From positions 248,001-312,000 of the forward strand of contig JAWZYV010013290.1 in assembly GCA_038373885.1 (NCBI GenBank): a stretch of 64,000 nucleotides of DNA, in the 5' to 3' direction. Below the pieces are notes generated by a model. The model worked only from the letters and a program-made list of their open reading frames with translations, was not told where the DNA came from and did no database searches. Below, piece by piece: positions 55,856 to 64,000 of this stretch. The stretch is from Cheiracanthium punctorium (lineage: Eukaryota; Arthropoda; Arachnida; Araneae; Cheiracanthiidae). The position numbers were made by a program, and so were the translations under genes. Numbering within the stretch: the stretch's first letter is position 1; every line of letters begins with the position of its first letter.

Positions 55856-58800
55856 GACAAGAAAGGTTGTAGTTTCAAATGTTACCGATAAGTGACACTG
55901 ACATACACAATGGGAAGGAAGTTTCCAATAAAAAAAATCCGAAATCTCTCTAATCTTATCCATGCAAACCGCAATTTTGTATCGTTATTTGTTCTTTTTT
56001 TTAAACTTTCAAACTTTGATGCACCCAGGATGCGTCAAAAGCTCGTGAAAACTTCAAAAGTTTATAAAAAAGAGAAAAAATCATGATACAAAATTGCAGT
56101 TTCCTTGGAAAGGATTAGAGAGATTTCGGATTATTTTTATTGAAAACTTGCTTTCCATTGTGCATGTCAGCGCCACCTATCGGTAACATTTGAAACTACA
56201 ATATTTCTTGTCATTAAAAAAAAAATCCAATCATCCTCTAAACTAATTTGTGCAAACCGCAATTTTTGTTCTTTTCGAGCATTTTTTGTTCTTTTTTAAT
56301 GAACTTTTAAGCTTTGGTGTACCCAGGATGCGTCAAAAGCTCGTGAAAAGGTTCATAAAAGAAGAACAAATCATGATATAAAATTGTAGTTTGCATGGAA
56401 AGGATTAGAGAAATTTAGGAATTTTTTTTTTTTTTTTTTTTGAAATTGGACATTTGTTTTCCATTGTGCATGTCAGCGCCACCTATCGGTAAAATTTGAA
56501 ACTACAAACTTTCTAGTCAGTCTGGGTACTCACCGGTAACATTTGGAACTACAATCTTTCTAGTCAGTCTGAGTACTCTAACAATTCCGATCGGACCACT
56601 TCAAAACAAAATTTTTGCCGTCAGTAATCCAAACACATTAAAAAGTTATGGTCTAAAACTGTCAAAAAAGTCACACCGTTTGTACGATCCGGTCGAAATT
56701 TTTCATAATCATGTATTGAAAATATAGAAAACAATCTGCGCTACTTTAAAAATCTGAAAATCCACCCGTTCCCACATTTTAAAGCAATTTTTCGCTCTTT
56801 ACAGTTCCATTTTATTTCCGAGAGTCAAAAAAGGGAATCATTTGCGTAACAAAATGATTCCCTTTTCCAAGTGAAAATGGCGTCACAGAATTAGAGGATT
56901 CCAATTCGTTTAAAATGGTTTTTCCAGGTAACATAGTTTGATTTTTTTAAATTAAAATAATCGTCTGTTGACGCATTAATATAAGCAGAGGAGCCTAATA
57001 CACAAAACGAAATCGTTCGAATGCGAAAAGTTTCTGCGCATTTCCAGAAGAGCATGAAATTCGATTTGGGTCTATAATAAAAAGTGGACGAAGATGAAAT
57101 GCACTGAATGTCAGGGCCGTACCCAGAAAAAAATTTCGGAGGGGGACTAAACGGTGGAAAAGGCCGAATTTTCCAGTAAAAGACTTCATCATTATTATTT
57201 TGGTCACAAAATTATATTTACCCCCTTGGGTACGGCCTTGTTGAGTGTAGACATATTTTCGTGAAATGCTTTTCCTTCGTGAAATTCCCATTGTAATTTC
57301 TTCCACAGCGGGCTTTTTCATTTAGTGGCAGGGGCGCAACCAGAAATTTTCTGTGGAGGGGGTTTCTTAAAATTTCTCAAACATTGTTGAATATTTTTTG
57401 TGTATAAAAAAACATATTTCAAAAAATGAATTCACATTGCTCACAATTTATTTTATGTACCAAGGGCGGCTCCAGGCCATGGGGGGGGGGGGATGGCCCT
57501 CTCCGAACTTGGATTTCACGCATTCCCGAACGATTTCACACATTCAATTTACGTTTTGAACAATTTATAGGTCTACATAAAAAGTCCAATGGCCCTCCCT
57601 CCGAGAATTCAGCCTGGAGCTGCCCTTGTTATGTACAAGCAGAAATTAAGTACAATGCTAAACTGATAATGCTATAATTTAATATCTAAGTGTCGGGGTT
57701 GTTTCGCCAATTCATTCGATACTTCTTCGGGGGCTAACATGAACGTTCTAGATGTTCAGCATCGCTAGTCTGCTTTCATCTGTCGTGCTCCGAAGATACG
57801 CTTTTAGAAGGCGAACAGTTGAATAGGAACACTTACCAGTACAATTTGTTACTGGTAATGCGGTTATTATTTGGAGCAACTTGTAGATATTATGAAGTAT
57901 TTTCCGACTGTAAATATTAGGTTGTAACGAAAGTTTTCCGCCACTGCAATCATTGCCTGCACAAGCAGTTCGCGTTGGTGTCTTTGCCAATATTTTGCGA
58001 AACGATTTTTGTTATTTGAAAGAAAAAGACTTGTTTTACAGCACTGTGTTGTGAAATCTGTAAAAAAATATCGTTATGATTAAGGTGTCTGAAATAGAAC
58101 TATCACGCTACCAGATTGAACCATCATTTACTCTCAGTTCTGTCGCAAAAAGTCAGCTACAGAATGACACCGAATGATGTGTCCAGCTTAAGGTACTAGT
58201 GTTGTATCATATGACACTGTGAAGATTTGGTACCGAAAGTTCAAAAAAGAGGACTAGGACATTCAAGAAGCAGAGCGCTTTGGCCGGCCTAATGATGCTG
58301 ATGAGACCCGCCTACGAAGATCTGTGGAAGAAGATAAAATATTCATCCACTCCAGAGTTTGCTAAAAGAGTTAGGCTTTAGTGCCATGTCCATTAGTCGC
58401 GCTAAGCATCGCATAAACTTGGCATATAAGGTCAATAGCTGGGTACCGTGTGAGCTGACACAAGCAAATCTGGCGGAAAACTTTCGTTACAACCTGATAT
58501 TTAAGGCATTTAGTGCGTTTGTCGGTCGTATTTGTTCTCGATGTAACTTTTTATACTCTCACAGAACCCTCTTCCATTTCATACACTGACACTAGTTCTA
58601 AAGAACGCTTTCCATTACACTTATCTTTTCATAGTATTTGAGGTCATATATTAAAGTAATAAATTTTGAAAGGAATTCAGAATGTTCTTATGATCCAGAA
58701 ATCTTTCATCTAGTTGGCGAATAGATGTGCTTAACCCATTTGTGCCTGGATATTTTTGCGACTTTCTTCGATTTTTACTGATAACAGAAATCTTATAAAT

Positions 58801-61800
58801 AAAAATGAAATTCTGTTTGTTTGTTTGTTTGTTTGTTTATTTGTTTGTTTGTTTGTTTGTGGATTTGATTCGTATACAAATCCACAAAAATGGACCTATC
58901 GGCCTGAAATTTAGTACAGATATGTAAAATAATATAGAATAACTCATAGTCCACTTTAAAATTTTGAAAGTCCACCCGTTCCCGGAATTTAAGAGATTTT
59001 TTATGCTCTTCACGCAAAAATCTTTCCGTAATTGTAACCCCTGTAGTGAAAAAAGTGTGAAATAAGGATCGTGGTTGCCATGTGTGGCGATTTTGCCGAA
59101 TAAAATGTCGTTCGTATACAAATCCACAAAAATGAACCTATCGGCATGAAATTTAGCACAGATATGTAAAATAATATAGAATAAATCGTAGTCCACTTTA
59201 AAACTTTGAAAGTCCACCCGTTCCCGGAATTTAAGAGATTTTTTATGCTTCTCCACGCAAAAAGCTTTCCGTAATTGTAACCCCTGTAGTGAAAAAAGTG
59301 TGAAATAAGGATCGTGGTTGCCATGTGTGGCGATTTTGCCGAATAAAATGTTTTAAATTCTCAAAGTAAAAATAAAAGAATAATAATGATTTTTTTTTGT
59401 TAGTTTATATTCGTAAGGTTTTTTTTTTTAAATTATAGTATCGTGTGCATGTGAAATCAGAGCAGGAATGTAATGCTTTACACGCAAAATAATAAGAATT
59501 GAAGATTTCCGAGGCTAATAGGTAAATTATTTTAGTTTGGCGAAAAAATAAAATGGCTGAAATGCCGATTTTGAGTAAGTGAGTTCTAGCGGTTTGCACA
59601 GATTTCGGCTTGGCGCAATTTATTGAGAGCTTAAGGAAATAGATTTTTGAAAACAAGTGCAAAGGTTTTATTAGAATACAGCGTTAAATTTTAATGATCC
59701 GTGAAGAAATAATGCAGTTATTAAGGGATTTCAATTGATCTATCTCCAGAATTCTCGCCAAATGAGTACATTGATTTAAGTTGGGGGAATTCCGCCAAAT
59801 TTCAGAAAATTGAAATCTTCTCATTTAGTACATCGGAGTAACGATGAATAAAACACGTTATAGTTGATAATTTTAGAAAATTCGGCTGTATTAAGGGATT
59901 CAACTTTTCAAATAAAGGCTTGCTTTACTTTTTCGCGGTCGAACCATTTCCCATATATTATTGCTGCTAAGCCAATGCTTCGAATGATTTCCTGAAGAAA
60001 CGTTTGCAAAATGGCGTATGTTGGCACTTTGGCGAGGCTTAGATTTGAAACTGGATTTTATTTGAGACTGGGATATATAATGACACTGGTTATAGATAAA
60101 AATGAATGTTGGTATGAGTGTATGAGGTTGAAAAACTCCAGCACCGTTGAGCACCGATGCACCATGTTATTTGGTTCACCTAAGTCTTTTATCATGGAGA
60201 AGCTTTTTATGCTATCCGTTTTCCTCTAACTTGCCACCAGGTGGCGCAGCAGAACGTCGAATTCTATTCCATTTAGCCGTTTGCTATGCGAATGTCGTCC
60301 AACCGATTTCGATGAAATTTGGTACACGCGAATACTAGAACAAGGAGAATATTTTTCACTATCCATTTTGCTGTAACTTGCCGCTAAATGGCGCTGAAAA
60401 GCATCAACTTCTATACCGTTCGACCGATCGGCAAAAATTTTTTATACTTACACATTTGAGCACGAAGAATATATTCTAACTGCGTTCCTTTTGATGTTAC
60501 TCACCACTAGATGACACTGCAATGCATTATTATTTTAAGTCGCCACTAGATGACGCTGCAGCAGGCCAAATTCTTGACTATTCAAACGGTCGCTATGAAA
60601 ATCAGTATACATAGCTATTAGAACAATGAGAATATTTTGGCGTTATCCATTTTGCTATAACTCGCCACTTGACGGCGCTGTAGCAAATCATTACTTTAAT
60701 TAACTACTAGATGGCCCTGCAGTGTATAACTTCTTGACTGTGCAAATGATCGTTATGAAAATTGGTATACATAGATAGTTGAACACGGTCGCTATGAAAA
60801 TCAGTATACATAGCTATTTGAACAATGAGAATATTTTGGCGTTATCCATTTTGCTATAACTCGCCACTTGACGGCGCTGTAGCAAATCATTACTTTATTG
60901 AACCACTGGATGGCCCTGCAGTGTATCACTTCTTGACTGTGCAAATGATCGCTATGAAAATAGGTATACATAGATATTTGAACACGGGGAAGAGTTTGGC
61001 GCCATCCATTTTCCTATAACTTGCCACTAGATGTCGCGTCAACACATGAACTTCAGGACTGTCCAGCCGATAGTCATGAAAATTCGTATACATCGATATC
61101 TGAATGCGAAAAATATTTTCGCCGTATCCGTTTTGCTAAAACTCGCCACTAGATTGCGCTACGCCGCATGGCCTTCTGCACCGTACAAACGATTGCCTTG
61201 CAATTCGGTATGCATGATTATTGGACACAATATAACGCGATATCCACTTTGCTATATCTGTTTATTACAATGAGTAGTAATCACCACAAATCGTAATATC
61301 AAAAAGTCGATTCATTCCCGTGCGAAGAACGGGTACTTCAGCTAGTAATAGATAAATTTCGGATGTCAACTTCTTGAACAAGGGATGATTTCTTTTAAAA
61401 TCATTAAGCATAAAAATCGAAATATCAACACCCTACTGGGTCATGTTCAAATATTTCGTAGAGTTGAGGCTCGATACTCATGAATAAAGGCTAGGAAAAA
61501 TAAATAACGTTTTCGACTAATAGCGAAAATGCCGTCCCAAAAAAGGGACACTAGGCATAAATGGGTTAAAAATGGCATATATACAGAACAGATCTCCTGT
61601 AATGTTCTCCTACAGTGCCTGTTTCTAATTTCCTTCGTTGTAAACTCAGGGAATAGTTCTTTTTCGGCAGGATTTTTTAATTACAAAATAAATAAATAAA
61701 TAGAAAAGACAAAAGTTTGTCCTGGGAGGGGTTTTAACCCTAAAAAACCTCTCCCTTGGTTGCGCGCCTGTCTAGTGGTAATCAGTGGCGGCTCCTCCAT

Positions 61801-62895
61801 TTGAGCACATGAACCCCCAAAGGAAAAACCTGAAGAATAAACACATTAACAAATTAAATTTAAAGCAAATATTAAGCACACTTCTAGATTTATGTGAATT
61901 TAAAACGTGAGTTTTACTCTCTCCCCCCTCCTCCCACTATTATTAAATACGCTTATTACAGCTAACGCACTGTAATGTAGGTTACTACTACTCAGTCTAA
62001 TCAGTCGCACGTGCGAACGGAAATTTTTCCCTCTGAGCCGCTCTCCGGGATAAAAAGCCCAGACAGCTGGGAGGAAGCACGGCACTCATGAAATCTGTCC
62101 GTTCGCACAAATTCATTGTGCACCCATTGCCACTTTTTTGCGGTATCGCTTCCGGATTTTGCCTTGGTTTGTTACGTTCGGTTAGTTAATTCATTTTTAT
62201 TTCATTTTATTAATATTTTTTTTTTCATTTCTACAATTTTTCAATACATTATTATTATTATCATTATTATTATTTTTACAAACTACAGTGTAAATAATTA
62301 AGATACGTGTTTCGGAGCTAAAGCAATGGCATTTTTTAATATTATCCTTTGAAAAAATATTGAAATAAAATGAGTCAAGACACAGCACCTTTGCTAAAAC
62401 TTATCTTGGTGAGGAAATGTAAGACCCAAGATGACTTGTTTTCTTGCAATTGCGTGCATTGTTTTCCTTTAACGGCTGGAAACGCAAATATATTTTAATT
62501 TGTAAGGTGCATCGTTTAATTTTCGGCCTATTTAATTTTCGAAATTTGTTTTGTGAACCTCTTTTTAAATCATCCACGAGCCGCCACTGGTGGTAATATA
62601 ATATCTTCCCTTTGCTGTTTGTCCATTTGCAGCGGCGATGAGCCCGAGGACCCCGCCGACTACACGGCCTACACGGGCACCCTCCAGAGGGACGGACCGG
62701 AGCAGAAGATCACCTTCTCAGAGATCGTGGCCCACGAGGAGTACGGTTACAGCACGGAGTACGACATAGCGCTCATGAGGCTGAAGGAGCCCGCCAAACT
62801 GGACGACAAGACCCAGACCATCTGCCTCCCTTCCAACGGATCCGTCTACGAGAACACCACGGCACAGGTGGTCGGATGGGGAGTCACCGAGAAGT
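50013..62895 (+). CDS. secreted trypsin-like serine protease (S1 family), 3' part outside window
   Basis: Five exons are visible, all with GT..AG introns and compatible phases: 50013-50084, 51759-51789, 53532-53605, 55456-55544 and 62633-62895. Together they encode about 176 residues. Residues 1-20 form a signal peptide (MMFLRTVLILVTAWLVLVQA). Residues 21-44 are a short, very acidic propeptide (ADEPEDPEDEELDPR). The activation site is R|VIGG at 44/45, then the S1 N-terminus FPWMVSLHY. TAAHC has the catalytic His at about 85 and DIALMRL the catalytic Asp at about 133; VVGWGVT follows. The block with the catalytic Ser (GDSGGP in the family) and the specificity pocket lies downstream of the window, so substrate preference cannot be read. 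Around the first Cys the sequence is FICSAFLV rather than the usual CGGSL. Two sequons (NGS, NTT) are in exon 5. Likely a digestive, immune or clotting-type protease. Confidence 0.9.
50085..51758. other. protease intron 1
   Basis: AT-rich. It has a TA microsatellite with a CCCTC interruption (50720-50770). At 50978-51025 a GGGACCGCATGCGCTAAAGGG stretch resembles 37252-37275, probably the same dispersed repeat. Confidence 0.45.
51759..51789 (+). CDS. protease exon 2: propeptide microexon
   Basis: A 31-bp exon between TTTTACAG| and GAAG|GTAAGT, encoding DLGKAADEPE plus one base. It ends in phase 1, which fits the 74-bp next exon. Confidence 0.75.
51790..53531. other. protease intron 2, with a tandem repeat at 53035-53430
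   Basis: CAGTGGTGGCCAAACC near 52690 and GTTTGGCCACCACTG near 53110 look like hAT-type inverted ends. From 53035 to 53430 a unit with AAGTAGGCACAAGGATGCAA, GAAATCATCGAATGCGCC and CCACTGCTTCAATCTGTC is repeated about four times with 85-110-bp spacing. ORFs here are repeat ORFs. Confidence 0.6.
53532..53605 (+). CDS. protease exon 3: activation site
   Basis: Starts after ATCTTACAG| and ends TGGATG|GTGAG. It encodes DPEDEELDPR, the cleavage point, then VIGGRNAEEGEFPWM. Confidence 0.9.
53606..55455. other. protease intron 3
   Basis: Non-coding, no element recognised with confidence; small ORFs have no supporting feature. Confidence 0.4.
55456..55544 (+). CDS. protease exon 4: catalytic histidine
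   Basis: Starts after CCCCTGCAG| and ends GTTTT|GTAAGT, 89 bp. It encodes VSLHYKGRFICSAFLVTPK, then VLMTAAHCVV. The split codon TT+C joins exon 5. Confidence 0.9.
55862..56515. repeat. two tandem fold-back elements in protease intron 4
   Basis: Each is an imperfect palindrome whose arms contain GTAGTTTCAAATGTTACCG, GCATGTCAGCGCCACC, GATTAGAGAGATTTCGGA and CATGCAAACCGCAATTTTG. They meet at a centre CACCCAGGATGCGTC. Centres lie near 56035 and 56325. A long poly-T tract (55821-55850) precedes them, and a partial copy lies at 55725-55820. Confidence 0.65.
57112..57240. mobile_element. hAT MITE, 129 bp
   Basis: The ends CAGGGCCGTACCCAG and CTTGGGTACGGCCTTG have flanks CTGAATGT and TTGAGTGT, an 8-bp duplication with two mismatches. 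It is related to the ends of the 15716-17110 element. Confidence 0.75.
57461..57628. mobile_element. hAT MITE, 168 bp, 8-bp target duplication
   Basis: The ends CAAGGGCGGCTCCAGGC and GCCTGGAGCTGCCCTTG are flanked by the exact duplication TTATGTAC (57453-57460 and 57629-57636). A CAGGGGCGCAACCAG end at 57331 is an unpaired relative. Confidence 0.9.
57917..58497 (+). mobile_element. mariner deletion derivative, 581 bp
   Basis: The ends TTAGGTTGTAACGAAAG and CTTTCGTTACAACCTGA are flanked by TA. The interior keeps the start of a mariner transposase: MIKVSEIELSRYQ, YDTVKIWYRKFKKED and a GRPND-like part with a frame break. It then jumps to the right end, with no catalytic domain. Inverted relative of 31023-31597. 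Confidence 0.88.
58871..59354. repeat. 242-bp tandem duplication in the Helitron
   Basis: CGTATACAAATCCACAAAAA begins copy 1 at 58871 and copy 2 at 59113. Both run through AGTCCACCCGTTCCCGGAAT and end with TGGCGATTTTGCCGAATAAA. A related block sits outside the Helitron at about 56740-56810 (CCACCCGTTCCCACATTTTA). Confidence 0.85.
60220..61250 (+). repeat. minisatellite in the Helitron
   Basis: Repeated blocks alternate ATGAAAATYRGTATACATAG, a TTATCCATTTTGCTATAACT-like block, and CGCCACTAGATGGCGCTG-like blocks. Spacing is mostly 110-200 bp with at least seven block copies. A nearly exact duplication of about 199 bp lies at 60598-60796 and 60797-60995. Confidence 0.75.
61783..62589. mobile_element. 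hAT element, 807 bp, directly upstream of protease exon 5
   Basis: The ends CAGTGGCGGCTCC and CACGAGCCGCCACTG are flanked by the exact duplication GTGGTAAT (61775-61782 and 62590-62597). Its right duplication ends 35 bp before exon 5, so it leaves the pyrimidine tract and AG but probably displaced the original branch point region. Confidence 0.9.
62633..62895 (+). CDS. protease exon 5: catalytic aspartate
   Basis: Starts after GTCCATTTGCAG| and ends GAGAAGT|GTGAGT, 263 bp, GC-rich. It encodes FGDEPEDPADYTAYTGTLQR through the EIVAHEEYGYSTEYDIALM region to VVGWGVTEK. Reading continues into the intron only as a chance ORF. Confidence 0.92.
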
Positions 62896-64000
62896 GTGAG
62901 TGGGTCCTCCGATATCCTAGAGCCCATATCACACCTTCTCGATCTTCAATTCAAGCAACACTTTCGTTCGACTGTTTTCCGCAACAGTTGGTGAAAAGCT
63001 TTGTGCGATATGTATGTTCAACATCCGCAACTTTTTCCGGCCGGTCCGGGAAAAATTGAGCATTTCATTCAACTTGTTCAACTTCTCCGATAGACCAATC
63101 ACAGGCAAGCAAATGGAGAGGCTGCAGTGACATCACAGATTCTCTCATTTCCTTTTCCAATCAAACCGGTTGAGTCGAACAAGTTGAACGAAATGGTTGA
63201 CTGAATTGAAGATTGAACGTAGGGGAAGGTGTGATTACGGGCATAAAAGCTGGAATTCATACCGACCACACCGTTCCGTAGTAGATCGCCACTGTGAAAA
63301 GCTGCGCTTGAGGTCTGTTTTTCCTCGGTTGTTCGAAAATAGTCGGTGGTTAGCTTTCAGCTTTCTCGACCCAGTTGTTGGTTATGGACTGCTCTAACGA
63401 CTTTCTGACCTGTTTTTAACCTCACTCAGCCGATCATTAGAGCCCGTTAACGCTCCTCTGTAAGGTTCCTCCTCAAGCCCGCTAGAGTAAACCATTTTAC
63501 TTTTCAACCAAATCCCGTGTTTTTTAGCAGGGGAGAAGCTACAGACAACTTCTCTCTGGTTACAAGCAAGTACCGGTTAACCGCGAGAAGCTGGTGGGCA
63601 AAATACACTATCATAAGCATTTGTTTATTTAGCACTATATTTGTATTCATTTGTTCTAATAAGTCTGATATAAAATACGCCAGATCCGTATTTGATTCCA
63701 AAAGAAAAATGGGACAGCCAATCATGCATAACCAGATGCAGGCCTTCTCCCCCCCCCCCCCCAGTTTTTGAAACAACACGAAATGTGTTCACCTCTGTCA
63801 TCTTATGCAAACCTTGCTATGTTTTGCCCACTAATCTCAACTGGCACAGCCAATCTTCAGACCAACTTGGGCACTCTATGACGTCTCTCAGAGTACTAGG
63901 ATCAGGTGACTTTCCACTCCATTACTGATTGGGCATGAATCGTTTCACGACCAATCAGTAATTGAGTTGAAAGTCACCTGACTCTCTTAGTCTGAGAGAC
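62896..64000. other. protease intron 5 (continues outside), with fold-back repeats
   Basis: From about 62928 to 63240 ATCACACCTTCTC and TCTTCAATTCA are mirrored by TGAATTGAAGATTGAACG and GGAAGGTGTGAT, a 310-bp inverted-repeat element. No exon with GDSGGP-like coding is present before the end of the window. Confidence 0.65.
63883..64000. repeat. hairpin at the window end
   Basis: GTCTCTCAGAGTACTAGGAT and CAGGTGACTTTCCACTCCAT, then TACTGATTGG, are mirrored by CCAATCAGTAATTGAGTTG and GAAAGTCACCTGACTC, then CTGAGAGAC. Each arm is about 50 bp with a 19-bp loop. It may continue beyond the window. Confidence 0.8.

Larger units (their letters stand above)
58791..61345 (+). mobile_element. non-autonomous Helitron, 2,555 bp
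   Basis: It starts TCTTATAAATAAAAATGAA and ends CAGCTAG. A hairpin CCCGTGCGAAGAACGGG sits 8 bp before the CTAG, and insertion is between A and T without target duplication, all hallmarks of Helitrons. Inside are a GTTT microsatellite (58816-58858), a 242-bp direct duplication, and a minisatellite of CGCCACTAGATGGCGCTG-like units. No Rep/helicase is encoded. ORFs within are repeat ORFs. Confidence 0.93.
58731..61569 (-). mobile_element. TTAA MITE, family B, split by a Helitron
   Basis: The left part is 58731-58790 (TTAACCCATTTGTGCC to ATAACAGAAA) and the right part 61346-61569 (TAATAGATAAATTTCGG to AAATGGGTTAA). Joined without the insert they match the 1060 and 44351 copies without gap, so 2,555 bp were inserted between an A and a T. 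Confidence 0.92.

Noticed and set aside
55462..55878. 138-residue minus-strand ORF with a poly-Lys run
   Set aside because: It lies antisense to protease exon 4 and starts in a poly-T tract; composition only.
58793..59324. Repeated ORFs of 74-139 residues on the minus strand
   Set aside because: They are translations of the 242-bp duplication inside the Helitron and repeat each other; no Rep or helicase motif.

Overview
The window is animal nuclear DNA, AT-rich and packed with transposons, most probably from an arthropod; the sequence alone does not place it more closely. The signs are a chymotrypsin-fold (S1) protease gene split into small, GC-richer exons by kilobase introns with GT..AG junctions, many non-autonomous hAT, TTAA-type and mariner elements, a Helitron, and no operons, ribosome binding sites or phage-like genes. 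Most long ORFs are chance or repeat ORFs; only a few exons look truly coding.

Layout. 0-5.6 kb: TTAA-flanked miniature elements, a GC-rich exon for a small membrane protein (2260-2586, minus) and a decayed mariner transposase. 5.6-22.2 kb: no convincing gene; nested hAT elements, several with exact 8-bp target duplications, fold-back elements, a tRNA-derived SINE, and a stem plus tandem repeat at 21.3-22.2 kb. 22.4-46.4 kb: one very large, old, imperfect palindrome with its axis near 33.53 kb. It holds a head-to-head pair of paralogous two-exon genes of unknown family (minus gene 32978-29598; plus gene 34119-39137) and, further out on each arm, two linker-histone-like pseudogene fragments. 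Several transposons sit on one arm only, and the other arm shows the empty site. 46.9-47.5 kb: last exon of a type I membrane protein gene (minus). 50.0-62.9 kb: five exons of a secreted trypsin-like serine protease (plus). The exon with the catalytic serine must lie beyond the window. The 7.1-kb fourth intron carries fold-back repeats, hAT elements, a mariner deletion derivative and a 2,555-bp Helitron inserted inside a TTAA element.

The genes do not form a pathway that can be read from sequence. The most unusual object is the palindrome: its arms are strongly diverged at the centre and outer ends, yet nearly identical over a block of about 3 kb that includes the second exon of each gene. 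This suggests arm-to-arm gene conversion. That exon also carries four splice-donor-like motifs spaced exactly 21 bp apart and all in frame.
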